This document shows, piece by piece, positions 1 to 6,658 of a stretch of 18,629 nucleotides of DNA (its first letter is position 1; each line of letters opens with the position of its first letter). Under the pieces are notes generated by a model, which had not been told where the DNA came from, did no database searches, and saw only the letters and a list, made by a program, of their open reading frames with translations. Location of the stretch: contig PMLO01000090.1 of NCBI GenBank assembly GCA_003158895.1, forward strand, positions 14,149-32,777. Direction: 5' to 3'. The translations under genes were made by a program, and so were the position numbers. Source of the DNA: Propionibacteriaceae bacterium (lineage in GTDB: Bacteria; Actinomycetota; Actinomycetes; Propionibacteriales; Propionibacteriaceae).

Positions 1-291
1 GGTCAGGCACGCGTCGTCGGCCAGGACCGCGTCGGTGGCGGCGCGTCCGGCGTTCCAGTCGGCGACCCAGTCGCTCGTCTCCAGCTCGCGCGGCACGGAC
101 CAGAACGGCTGACCGCTCAGCACCACGCCGACGCGACGTACGACGGCCTGCATGTGGCCGATCAGCTTGTTGACGTCGTACTCGTCGCACGGGGTCGGCA
201 GGTTCGCCTGCTCGGGCGTCACGGTCGCGATGATCGCGCCCGCCTGGTCGAGTGCTGCCCCCAGCAACTGCCTGGGATCGAATCCGGTCAT
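1..291 (-). CDS. TIGR03086 / DinB-like (mycothiol-dependent isomerase N-domain) protein, C-terminus outside window
   Basis: The first 97 codons of a minus-strand gene are present; the rest lies beyond position 1. The N-terminus (MTGFDPRQLLGAALDQAG) is followed by TPCDEYDVNKLIGHM around residues 32-46. This resembles the TPC-x-W-[DN]-V-x-x-L-x-x-H signature of the MDMPI-N/TIGR03086 DinB-like family, in which the helix histidine is usually a metal ligand. Family members include mycothiol-dependent maleylpyruvate isomerase, but many have no known substrate. The ATG start is well supported by AAGGAGG (minus strand, 297-303) with a 5-nt spacer. It is divergent from a WYL regulator, which may control it. 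The exact reaction cannot be told from this fragment. Confidence 0.8.
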   Translation of the reverse strand, partial: MTGFDPRQLLGAALDQAGAIIATVTPEQANLPTPCDEYDVNKLIGHMQAVVRRVGVVLSGQPFWSVPRELETSDWVADWNAGRAATDAVLADDACLT

Positions 292-296
292 GGTGT

Positions 297-303
297 CCTC
301 CTT
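297..303 (-). promoter_or_regulatory. Strong Shine-Dalgarno site of the TIGR03086 gene
   Basis: Read on the minus strand this is AAGGAGG, 5 nt before the ATG at 291. It is the strongest ribosome binding site in the window and fixes the start. It contrasts with the genes here that appear leaderless. Confidence 0.75.
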
Positions 304-350
304 GTGAGTGACGTCCCTGCGACGTCGATCTGGTTCCACTCAACCAACAA

Positions 351-373
351 AACATGACATGTACTGTCGTGTT
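351..373. promoter_or_regulatory. Palindromic candidate operator between the DinB-like gene and the WYL regulator
   Basis: Left arm AACATGACA (351-359) and right arm TGTCGTGTT (365-373) match in 8 of 9 positions as an inverted repeat around the 5-nt centre TGTAC. The element sits 21 bp before the regulator's ATG, in the only AT-richer part of the divergent spacer. TACTGT (362-367) inside it fits a TANNNT -10 box for the plus-strand gene. Binding of the WYL regulator to its own divergent promoter would fit, but is inferred. Confidence 0.5.
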
Positions 374-393
374 TTTGAGAGAGAATCAGGGAC

Positions 394-1365
394 ATGCGCG
401 CTGATCGACTCCTCAGACTCCTGATGCTGCTGCAACGGCACCGGCGGGTGACGGCTGCGTGGCTCGCCGACGAGCTCGAGGTGAGCGAACGTACGGTCCT
501 TCGCGACATGGAGGCCTTGTCCGCGGCCGGAGTGCCTGTCTACACGGAGCGCGGCCGCCACGGGGGCTGCGTCCTGCTCGACGACTTCACGACCGAGGCG
601 ACGGGCATCACCCCCGCCGAGGCGCAGGCGCTCTTCGCCTGGTCGTCGCGGGACGCGGTGGCCGATCTCGGTCTGGGAGGTGCCCTGACGTCCGCACTCA
701 CCAAGATCGCCGCCACCGCGCCCAGCGGCGCACTCGCCGACGCGGAGGCGCTCGGGACGATCGTGCACTCGGACCGCAGGCGCTGGTACGCGGCGACCGA
801 GGACGTACCGTGGCTTCCCACGCTGCGCGAGGCGACGTCTGCGAAGCGCCGGCTGACGATCTCGTACGCCTCCGCGGGAGCCCACACCGCCGACGAACGC
901 ACCATCGACCCGATCGGGCTCGTCGACAGCGCAGGCCGCTGGTACCTCGTCGCCGAGCGCGACCAGGAGCTCCGTACGTATCGCGTCTCCCGGATCCAGG
1001 CCGTCACCGTGCTCGACGAGCCGGCCGCTCCGTCCGACACCCGCCCGCTCGCCGAGATCTGGACCGAGCTGCGCCGCGGCCTGGAACAGCGCGACGACCC
1101 GCTCGAGGTCGTCGTCTCCGTGGCGCGGGAGAGGCAGGAGCCTGTACGGAGGATGCTCAGCATGCAGCTGGCGCCCGGTACCACCATCGAGAGCGACGAC
1201 ACGGACGAGCACCGCGTGGTGTGGCGGTTGGCTGTACGGCTGCCACAGGTCATCGCCGCGATGGCTGTCTACCAGGCTCCTGACCTGCTCCTCCTCGAGC
1301 CGGCATGGCTGAAGGACGAGGTGCGGGCGGCCGCGCTGCGTACCCTCGATTGCTACCCCGGCTGA
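394..1365 (+). CDS. WYL-domain transcriptional regulator (HTH_11/DeoR-type HTH plus WYL)
   Basis: A 323-aa protein of the YafY/PafBC-like architecture. Residues 1-60 form a winged helix-turn-helix; VSERTVLRDMEAL (30-42) is the recognition helix typical of DeoR/HTH_11 proteins, and the wing follows at RGRHGGCVLLDDF. The WYL domain has GRWYLVAERDQELRTYRVSR at 181-200, with the WYL triad at 183-185 and the downstream R-x-Y-R-V-S-R-I segment. A C-terminal WCX-like region follows from about 225. The ATG has a modest AGGGA ribosome site. It is divergent from the TIGR03086 gene, which suggests local control of that gene through the palindrome at 351-373. The ligand is unknown; WYL domains in other proteins sense nucleic acids or small ligands. 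It may also influence the biosynthetic arm beginning 25 nt downstream, but that arm has its own -10 box. Confidence 0.88.
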   Translation: MRADRLLRLLMLLQRHRRVTAAWLADELEVSERTVLRDMEALSAAGVPVYTERGRHGGCVLLDDFTTEATGITPAEAQALFAWSSRDAVADLGLGGALTSALTKIAATAPSGALADAEALGTIVHSDRRRWYAATEDVPWLPTLREATSAKRRLTISYASAGAHTADERTIDPIGLVDSAGRWYLVAERDQELRTYRVSRIQAVTVLDEPAAPSDTRPLAEIWTELRRGLEQRDDPLEVVVSVARERQEPVRRMLSMQLAPGTTIESDDTDEHRVVWRLAVRLPQVIAAMAVYQAPDLLLLEPAWLKDEVRAAALRTLDCYPG

Positions 1366-1378
1366 GGTTCTCGCCCGC

Positions 1379-1384
1379 TACATT
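1379..1384 (+). promoter_or_regulatory. -10 box TACATT of a probable leaderless promoter
   Basis: TACATT is followed by six bases (GACCGC) and then the GTG at 1391. That spacing would put the transcription start on the start codon. No Shine-Dalgarno sequence is seen at a useful distance, which supports a leaderless mRNA for the first plus-arm gene. Confidence 0.5.
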
Positions 1385-1390
1385 GACCGC

Positions 1391-2383
1391 GTGCCCTTGC
1401 TGCCCGTCGCCGTGCGCGGTACAGGTTCCGTCACCGGCGGGAGAGTCGTCACGTCGGCATCCCTCGACGAGTTGCATGGCCGTCCGCCCGGTACCACACA
1501 GGCCCACTCCGGGGTCGTCAGCCGTCCTTGGGTGACCCCTGACCAGACCTCGTCGACGCTGGCCACCGAGGCCATCCAGCTGGCCCTCGCGACCGCGGGC
1601 GCCGAGCCTGCGCAGCTCGACGCCGTGATCGTCGCGGCCGCCGTCGCTGAGCAGCCCATGCCGACGACGGCCATGCTGACGCTCGGCCATCTGGGGCTGG
1701 AGGGTACGAACACCGTCGCGTTCGACGTGAACGCGAGCTGCCTCGGTTTCCTGGCCGCCTTCGACGTGGCCGCGCTCGGCATCGCCGCCGGACGCTGGCG
1801 CAGGGTCGCCGTGGCGGCCGTGGACATCGCGTCGATGGGCCTCGACCACACCGACCTCGACTCCAGCGCCCTCTTCGGCGACGGGGCCGGAGCCGTCGTG
1901 CTGGAGCCGGCCGACGACGGCCAAGGCATCCTGGCGATCCGCTGGGAGACCTTCCCGTCAGGGTCGGCACTCTGCGGGATCCCGGCCGGGGGCACGCGCT
2001 ACAACGTCTCCCATCCGCCGGAGCGCCAGTCCGACTATCTGTTCCACATGGAGGGGATGGGGCTGACGAGGCTCGCGACCCGGCACCTGCCCCGGTTGGT
2101 CGATGCGACCCTCGCCGACGCGGGCATCACCGCCGCGGACGTCGACGTCGTCGTCCCCCACCAGGCGAGCTCGCTCGGCATGCGCTACGCCCGCGAGCGC
2201 CTCGGGTTCGCCGCCGACGCGGTGGTCGACATCCTCCACGACCACGGCAACCAGGTCTCGGCGTCCCTGCCGACCGCCCTCGACCACGCCGTACGAACCG
2301 GGCGTCTGGGCCCCGGCCGTACAGCGCTGCTGCTCGGAACCGGAGCAGGTGTCGCACGGGCGGCGATGGTGCTGCGGACGTGA
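1391..2383 (+). CDS. KAS III / FabH-like 3-oxoacyl synthase (thiolase superfamily)
   Basis: A 330-aa protein, the usual length for KAS III and OleA-type condensing enzymes. The catalytic triad is complete: Cys117 in DVNASCLGF, His257 in VVPHQAS and Asn287 in HDHGNQVSAS. LFGDGAGAVVLE (161-172) is the conserved glycine-rich segment, and LLLGTGAGVARAAM near the C-terminus matches the family's GFGAGxxxG end. It should perform a decarboxylative or head-to-head Claisen condensation of acyl thioesters. Its place at the head of an arm with a hydrolase and an adenylating enzyme argues for secondary metabolism rather than housekeeping fatty-acid initiation. No ACP, KAS II or malonyl transferase gene is adjacent. 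The GTG start is chosen from the -10 box six bases upstream. It ends in a GTGA overlap with the next gene. Confidence 0.85.
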   Translation: MPLLPVAVRGTGSVTGGRVVTSASLDELHGRPPGTTQAHSGVVSRPWVTPDQTSSTLATEAIQLALATAGAEPAQLDAVIVAAAVAEQPMPTTAMLTLGHLGLEGTNTVAFDVNASCLGFLAAFDVAALGIAAGRWRRVAVAAVDIASMGLDHTDLDSSALFGDGAGAVVLEPADDGQGILAIRWETFPSGSALCGIPAGGTRYNVSHPPERQSDYLFHMEGMGLTRLATRHLPRLVDATLADAGITAADVDVVVPHQASSLGMRYARERLGFAADAVVDILHDHGNQVSASLPTALDHAVRTGRLGPGRTALLLGTGAGVARAAMVLRT

Positions 2384-3225
2384 CCACGGTCGACGTACGC
2401 CTCCTCATCGCCGGTCACAGCAGCCAGCGCGAGCGCCTCGCACGTCGCGGCGGTGCCTGGCGGTCGGTCCCGTTCCCGGCCACCGTGGCAGTGATCGCAC
2501 ACCCGTCAGGCACCGTCCTGTACGACACGGGCTACTCACAGCGCTACGTCGACGCCACGCGTCCGATGCCGGAACGCCTGTACAGATGGATCATTCCCGG
2601 CGTCATCTCGTCCGGGGAGTCGGCCGTCGAGCAGCTCGCCGCGAGAGGCATCGCTGCGTCGGACATCTCGACCATCGTCCTGTCCCACCTCCACGCCGAC
2701 CACAGCAGCGGCATCCTCGACTTTCCGGTCGCGCGGATCGTCGCCGCGGAGGCCCCGGAGGGAACAGCGGGCCAGCGGGCCCGCGGGAGCCTCTGGTCGA
2801 CCACGTCCCGCGGCGTGCTGCCGGCAACCCTGCCCGAGGACTACGCACAGCGCCGCGTCGACCCGGCGACGCTGCCCGCCGTCGAGACCGGGCTGCTCGG
2901 GATGGGCGAAGGGTACGACGTGATGGGAGACGGCAGCATCGTCGCCGTCCCCCTGCCCGGGCACAGCCCGGGACATTTCGGACTCTGGCTGCCCACCACC
3001 CAAGGACCGCGGGTCCTGCTGGTCGGCGACGCGTGCTGGCTGCGCGCTGCGCTGACCGGCGACCTGCCGCCGCAGCAGGTCATCGCCACGATGCACGACC
3101 CCGACGCGTACGTCCGCACCATCACCGCCCTCACCCGGCTCGCCGCTGCCCGCCCGGACATCCTCATCGTCCCCTCGCACTGCCAGGAGACGGTCGACGC
3201 CGCCAGTGCCCTGCTGGACGGCTGA
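2380..3225 (+). CDS. Metallo-beta-lactamase-fold hydrolase, AHL-lactonase-like
   Basis: A 281-aa MBL-fold enzyme. The dinuclear metal motif is SHLHADH (102-108: His103, His105, Asp107, His108). It is followed by PGHSPGH (193-199), Asp217 in LLVGDACW and His267 in VPSHCQE, the order found in lactonase/glyoxalase II-type MBL hydrolases. The early LYDTGYS segment (48-53) is also typical of AiiA-like lactonases. The fold hydrolyses esters, thioesters or lactones; here it could open a lactone or release a thioester made by the preceding KAS III. There is no evidence for quorum quenching as such. The GTG start overlaps the previous stop codon as GTGA, so translation is probably coupled. Confidence 0.85.
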   Translation: MTTVDVRLLIAGHSSQRERLARRGGAWRSVPFPATVAVIAHPSGTVLYDTGYSQRYVDATRPMPERLYRWIIPGVISSGESAVEQLAARGIAASDISTIVLSHLHADHSSGILDFPVARIVAAEAPEGTAGQRARGSLWSTTSRGVLPATLPEDYAQRRVDPATLPAVETGLLGMGEGYDVMGDGSIVAVPLPGHSPGHFGLWLPTTQGPRVLLVGDACWLRAALTGDLPPQQVIATMHDPDAYVRTITALTRLAAARPDILIVPSHCQETVDAASALLDG

Positions 3226-3226
3226 C

Positions 3227-4480
3227 GTGGTCGGGTTCCGCATGGCCGCCGGAGCCGCCTACCTCCAGACCCGGCGTCGGCGCTTCGGCTCTCGCGACGA
3301 GCTGGAGGCATGGCAGCAGCGCAAGCTGCGGGCGGTGCTGCGACGAGCTCAACAGCGTTTCCCGTACTACGCCTCCGTCGCCTCCGACGACCTGGCCTCG
3401 TTCCCGGTCATGGACAAGACGGGCTTCCTCGACCACTTCGATGGACTCAACGATCGTGGGCTGCGGCTCGACGAGTGCCTGGCTGCCGCCCGTACAGCCG
3501 AATCGGACCGCCGCTTCGACACGACCTTGTCGGGGGTCTCAGTGGGGTTGTCGAGCGGTACGTCCGGCCGCCAGGGCGTCTTCCTCACCAGTTCGGCCGA
3601 ACGCGCCCGCTGGGCGGGGACGATGCTCGCGAAGGCGCTGCCGGGTGGCCTTCGGGGCGGCGCCAGGGTCGCCCTGGTGCTCCGCGCGGGCGGTCCGTTG
3701 TACGCGGCCGTCAACGGGCCGGTCGCGTTCCGGTTCGTCGACCTGTACGCACCGCTGGAGCACCAGGTGGCCGAGCTCGACGCGTTCGCGCCGACCGTCC
3801 TGGCAGCGCCGCCAGGTCTGCTGGATCTCCTCGCGGTGCGGCTCGGGGCGCGCCCCAACCTCGTGTACTCGATCGCCGACGTGCTCGACCCTGACGTCGA
3901 GCAGCGCATCGGCGAGGGGTTCGGCGCTGCAGTCGGCCAGATCTACCAGGCCACCGAGGGCTTCCTCGGGATCACCTGTGGCCACGGGCGGCTGCACCTC
4001 AACGAGGACCTCGCGGTCATCGAGACCGAGCAGGTAGGTCCGGGGCGCTTCGTCCCAGTGATCACCGACCTGTACAGGCGGACGCAGGCCGTCATCCGCT
4101 ACCGGCTCACGGATGTACTCGTCGAGGGCGCTGGCCCGTGCGAGTGCGGGTCTCCGCTGCGAGTCATCGACCGCATCGAAGGGCGACAGGACGACGTGCT
4201 GCAGCTGAGGCGGCCGGATGGGACGCCAGTCCCGGTCTTCGCCGACCTCGTACGGGGCGCCGTCCTCGGTGTTGACGGCGTCCATGACTTCACTGCGGCC
4301 CAGGAGGCGCCCGACCGGATCGTCCTCACCGTCGACCCACCGACGCTCTGGGACAGCGCAAACTCAGCGCTCGGTGCTGCGTTCCGGGCCCATGACCTTG
4401 TCGCGCCGACAATCGTGGCCGCCACGTACACCCCACCGGACCCCACCGCGAAGCGCCGCCGCGTCAGCCGCTCCTGCTGA
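3227..4480 (+). CDS. F390-synthetase-related / phenylacetate-CoA-ligase-like adenylate-forming enzyme
   Basis: About 417 aa, the length of F390-synthetase/PaaK-like ligases rather than full ANL enzymes. In 3227-based numbering, VGLSSGTSGRQGVF (106-119) is the P-loop-like phosphate motif, YQATEG (240-245) the aromatic/acidic motif and RYRLTDVL (291-298) the ATP-ribose Asp motif. A CEC pair (305-307) recalls the Cys-rich insertion of these ligases. It should activate a carboxylate as acyl-AMP; transfer to CoA, a carrier or an internal nucleophile is unknown. It resembles the clade of adenylating enzymes called 'F390 synthetase-related' (TIGR02304-like, from memory). GTG 3227 lies 1 nt after the previous stop; ATG 3206 (20-nt overlap) and ATG 3242 are alternatives. 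It ends 24 bp from the convergent GT1 gene. Confidence 0.8.
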   Translation: MVGFRMAAGAAYLQTRRRRFGSRDELEAWQQRKLRAVLRRAQQRFPYYASVASDDLASFPVMDKTGFLDHFDGLNDRGLRLDECLAAARTAESDRRFDTTLSGVSVGLSSGTSGRQGVFLTSSAERARWAGTMLAKALPGGLRGGARVALVLRAGGPLYAAVNGPVAFRFVDLYAPLEHQVAELDAFAPTVLAAPPGLLDLLAVRLGARPNLVYSIADVLDPDVEQRIGEGFGAAVGQIYQATEGFLGITCGHGRLHLNEDLAVIETEQVGPGRFVPVITDLYRRTQAVIRYRLTDVLVEGAGPCECGSPLRVIDRIEGRQDDVLQLRRPDGTPVPVFADLVRGAVLGVDGVHDFTAAQEAPDRIVLTVDPPTLWDSANSALGAAFRAHDLVAPTIVAATYTPPDPTAKRRRVSRSC

Positions 4481-4504
4481 GTCTCCACCCGCAGGTCGAC
4501 GGTC

Positions 4505-5740
4505 TCATCGGGTCACGCGGGCGACGGCGTCGGCGACGGCGCTGTACGGGTCCGACCGCTGCCCAGCCGCCCCGATGGCCGCCACCCCGGGCAGCCCGGC
4601 CAGCGCCCGCTCCACCGCGTGCGCGGACGCCACGGAGTCGAGGTCGCCGATCCGAAGGGCGCAACCACGCGCGACCAGCCTGGCCGCGAAGTCCGGCTGG
4701 TCGTAGTCGTGGGGGAAGACAAGGGCGGACAGTCCGGCGCGGAGCGTGCTGTACGTGATCCCCGCCCCACCGTGGTGGATCACGGCCGAGAACCGCCCCA
4801 GGACCTCGTCGTACGAGAGGTAGCTGCTCGCCCATACGCGGGGTGCCACCTGCTCGTGGCTCGGCCTGCTCGGATCGCCCATGCTGACCACGAACTCAAG
4901 GGTCGGACGTCGCTTCGCGAGTCCTCGGACCTGGTCGACGAGGGACCGTTTGGCCCACGGCAGGTGTGTCCCGAGGGTGACCAGAACGCGGGGACGGTCC
5001 GGCACGAGGAAGTCCGGAATCGGGCAAGGCTCCGGCGACTCGGTGACCGGGCCGACGAACGTGAAGGCCGAGGGCCAGTCCCGGTCGAACTCCAGCTCGG
5101 TCAGCCCGAGGCCGAGGATGGCCTGGGGCGAGTACGCGGCTTCGGTGCCGTCCTCGCGGTAGACCCGCGTCCCCAGAGCGTCCAGCTGTCGTCGGAAGGC
5201 AATGCCCACGCCGGTCTTGAAGGTGTGTACGGCCGCGCGACCGGCCGCGTCGCGCGACCGATGCCAGGGGCGCGTGGGCTCGCTCCACCCGCCGCAGTAC
5301 GAGGGTGTGCCGCGGTGGTTCTCGATCGCGAACGGGGTGGGGATGGTCGTGATCCAACCCACACCGGCACGCTCGGCCGCCCAGCCCGCTACCGGTGCGG
5401 TGAAGTCCGCGATGACGGCGTCGGGCGAGTGCCGCGCAACCATCGCCTCCAGCTCGGCGAGAGCCTGCGGCAGGATCGCGAGGTTCTGCCGCAGTTGTGC
5501 GACCAAGCGCAGAGGGTTGTTTCCCACCGGCTCGTCAGTGTTGCCGATCCGTTCGAGCACCGTGGGGTCGTCAGCCAGCAGGGGGTCGACGGGGAAGCCG
5601 AGCCGCTGCACCAGGGGTACGCCGCCGGGAGCGGTCGCGAACCGTACGTGGTGGCCCGCGTCACGCAGTCGCTTCGCGATCGCGATCAGGGGGTACAGGT
5701 GGCCCGCGAACGGTGGCGCGGCGAGAAGGAGGCGGCTCAC
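4505..5740 (-). CDS. GT1-family (MGT/UGT-like) glycosyltransferase, GT-B fold
   Basis: A 411-aa protein with the whole GT-B layout. The N-terminal half starts LLLAAPPFAGHLYPLIAIAK, where His14 is in the position of the catalytic base of UGT/MGT enzymes. The C-terminal half has VLVTLGTHLPW (252-262) and HHGGAG (322-327), the nucleotide-sugar diphosphate motif, followed by FPHDYDQPDFAARL, which holds the usual Asp-Gln pair. It should transfer a sugar from an NDP-sugar to a small hydrophobic acceptor, as macrolide and rhamnolipid-type enzymes do. It is the last gene of the minus arm. Its GTG start overlaps the stop of the upstream gene as GTGA. No signal peptide or membrane segment is seen, so it is cytosolic. 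Confidence 0.87.
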   Translation of the reverse strand: MSRLLLAAPPFAGHLYPLIAIAKRLRDAGHHVRFATAPGGVPLVQRLGFPVDPLLADDPTVLERIGNTDEPVGNNPLRLVAQLRQNLAILPQALAELEAMVARHSPDAVIADFTAPVAGWAAERAGVGWITTIPTPFAIENHRGTPSYCGGWSEPTRPWHRSRDAAGRAAVHTFKTGVGIAFRRQLDALGTRVYREDGTEAAYSPQAILGLGLTELEFDRDWPSAFTFVGPVTESPEPCPIPDFLVPDRPRVLVTLGTHLPWAKRSLVDQVRGLAKRRPTLEFVVSMGDPSRPSHEQVAPRVWASSYLSYDEVLGRFSAVIHHGGAGITYSTLRAGLSALVFPHDYDQPDFAARLVARGCALRIGDLDSVASAHAVERALAGLPGVAAIGAAGQRSDPYSAVADAVARVTR

Positions 5741-6342
5741 CAGGGGTCCTTCGCTGCCTGGTCAATGAGGTGCGCGACGTCCGGATCGAGCACGTAGTCG
5801 AGGTGCGCGCAGCGCGGTCCGAGCTGGACGGGACCGCGGTAGTTCAGTCGGGACACGAGGTCCGTCGGCGCCTGTGCCACGTACAGGTCGAGCCCCTCAG
5901 CGGGTGCGGCACAGACCGGGCCGAGCGCCACGACCCGTAGGCGGCACTGTGGGGTTCCCAGGACGCGCAGCCCGCGTACGAGCAGCTCGAGCCCGAGGCT
6001 GCCGCACACCGCGAGGAGCCGGTCACCAGTGAGGCTGAGGAGCGGCTCGAGTCGTGCGGCGACCTGCCGCGCGGCGGCCGGTTGCCAGCGCAACGCCGCG
6101 TACTGGGCGGTGTTACGAGCCGACGCGCGCACGATGCCGGCCTTCGTCCACGGCCTCTCGGCCGGCCGGAACGGGAAGCCGGTGGCGACGGGCTCGAACC
6201 CGTACGGCTCGGCGCGTGCGATCAACGCCCCTTGTGCCGGTGACAATGCGGCGTGGGCCGCCGTGCTGCGGCCCGAGATCCACACAATCCGGTCGGTCGC
6301 GTACGTGTCGATCGCGGACCCCTCCGCCTCCCATGCCCTCAC
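5737..6342 (-). CDS. Uncharacterised protein, possible alpha/beta-hydrolase
   Basis: A 201-aa protein of no family I recognise with certainty. Three segments line up in the order of an alpha/beta-hydrolase triad: Ser115 in LLAVCGSLGLELL (109-121, a degenerate nucleophile elbow), Asp161 in QAPTDLVSRLN, and His180 in PRCAHLDYVLDPDVAHLI, which looks like the H-x-D-Y-L segment of such enzymes. It lacks the canonical G-x-S-x-G because Cys113 replaces the first Gly. I chose GTG 6342 because upstream in-frame codons translate repeat DNA and because a 15-aa leader ORF ends exactly there in a GTGA overlap. It is coupled to the following GT1 gene, so it likely acts in the same pathway, for example as an esterase or thioesterase. 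It could also be non-catalytic. Confidence 0.65.
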   Translation of the reverse strand: MRAWEAEGSAIDTYATDRIVWISGRSTAAHAALSPAQGALIARAEPYGFEPVATGFPFRPAERPWTKAGIVRASARNTAQYAALRWQPAAARQVAARLEPLLSLTGDRLLAVCGSLGLELLVRGLRVLGTPQCRLRVVALGPVCAAPAEGLDLYVAQAPTDLVSRLNYRGPVQLGPRCAHLDYVLDPDVAHLIDQAAKDPW

Positions 6343-6386
6343 GCCGGTGACTTGCGGCCTGCAACCACGCGTTCGTCCTGAAACAC
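6339..6386 (-). CDS. Putative 15-aa leader peptide, leaderless start and GTGA overlap
   Basis: GTG 6386 lies six bases after the minus-strand box TAGGCT (6393-6398). The frame encodes MFQDERVVAGRKSPA and ends with a TGA that overlaps the GTG of the alpha/beta-hydrolase-like gene (GTGA at 6342-6339). The layout suggests that a ribosome starts on the 5' end of the mRNA and reinitiates on the main gene. The peptide has no recognisable motif and could be a chance reading; the -10 spacing and the overlap together are the support. Confidence 0.3.
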   Translation of the reverse strand: MFQDERVVAGRKSPA

Positions 6387-6391
6387 GCGTG
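6366..6391. promoter_or_regulatory. Inverted repeat over the predicted start of transcription
   Basis: CACGCGT (6366-6372) and ACGCGTG (6385-6391) are perfect 7-bp inverted arms separated by 12 bp. The right arm covers the predicted transcription start at 6386, directly below the -10 box. This is a good position for a repressor site. Confidence 0.4.
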
Positions 6392-6392
6392 C

Positions 6393-6398
6393 AGCCTA
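6393..6398 (-). promoter_or_regulatory. -10 box TAGGCT for the hydrolase-like/GT1 pair
   Basis: On the minus strand TAGGCT is followed by GCACGC and a GTG at 6386. It would give the last two genes of the minus arm a promoter of their own, separate from the epimerase promoter 2.4 kb upstream. Confidence 0.4.
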
Positions 6399-6464
6399 GT
6401 TCTCCGGTGGCGTGCGGTGGTGGCTCTGTGTGGTGAGAAGGGGTCGGTTGGGCCGGCTTCCCGT

Positions 6465-6633
6465 TTCGACCGGGCTTGTGGTCGCTTTCAGCTCGATGAT
6501 CTGAGGTCCGCGCCGTTCGACCGGAGTTGTGGTCGGAATAGAGCACTCAGATGGCCTGAGAACGACCACAATCCCGGTCGAAACCTGAGCCGACGCGGAG
6601 ATCACCGTCAGAACGACCACAACCCCGGTTGAT
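6465..6633. repeat. Array of four 20-bp repeats, two direct then two inverted
   Basis: Copies at 6465-6484 (TTCGACCGGGCTTGTGGTCG) and 6516-6535 (TTCGACCGGAGTTGTGGTCG) are direct. Copies at 6563-6582 (CGACCACAATCCCGGTCGAA) and 6614-6633 (CGACCACAACCCCGGTTGAT) are inverted. Both pairs have a 51-bp period with 31-bp gaps, so the whole array is symmetrical about 6549. Each copy contains CGACC...GGTCG, a 5-bp inverted repeat around 8 bp, which resembles a dimer operator or small hairpin. Copies 2 and 3 match at 18 of 20 positions and could form one long stem. A small CTCAG/CTGAG hairpin (6546-6560) lies in the centre. The array fills most of the 6387-6658 spacer between the GT2 stop and the next promoter; no gene is credible there. 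Confidence 0.8.
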
Positions 6634-6658
6634 CACCGTCTCGGCTGTCGGCGCTGGG

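Noticed and set aside
2103..4037. 644-codon open frame on the plus strand
   Set aside because: Out-of-frame shadow of the KAS III, MBL and adenylase genes; no motif, Arg/Pro/Ser-rich.
4481..4504. Terminator between the two convergent arms
   Set aside because: I found no stable hairpin or T-run in the 24-bp gap.
6343..6546. N-terminal extension of the hydrolase-like gene
   Set aside because: The extra 68 residues translate the repeat array and lie upstream of the predicted transcription start.
6465..6633. CRISPR-like array with 20-bp repeats and 31-bp gaps
   Set aside because: Only four copies, two of them inverted, repeat shorter than usual, and no cas gene in the window.
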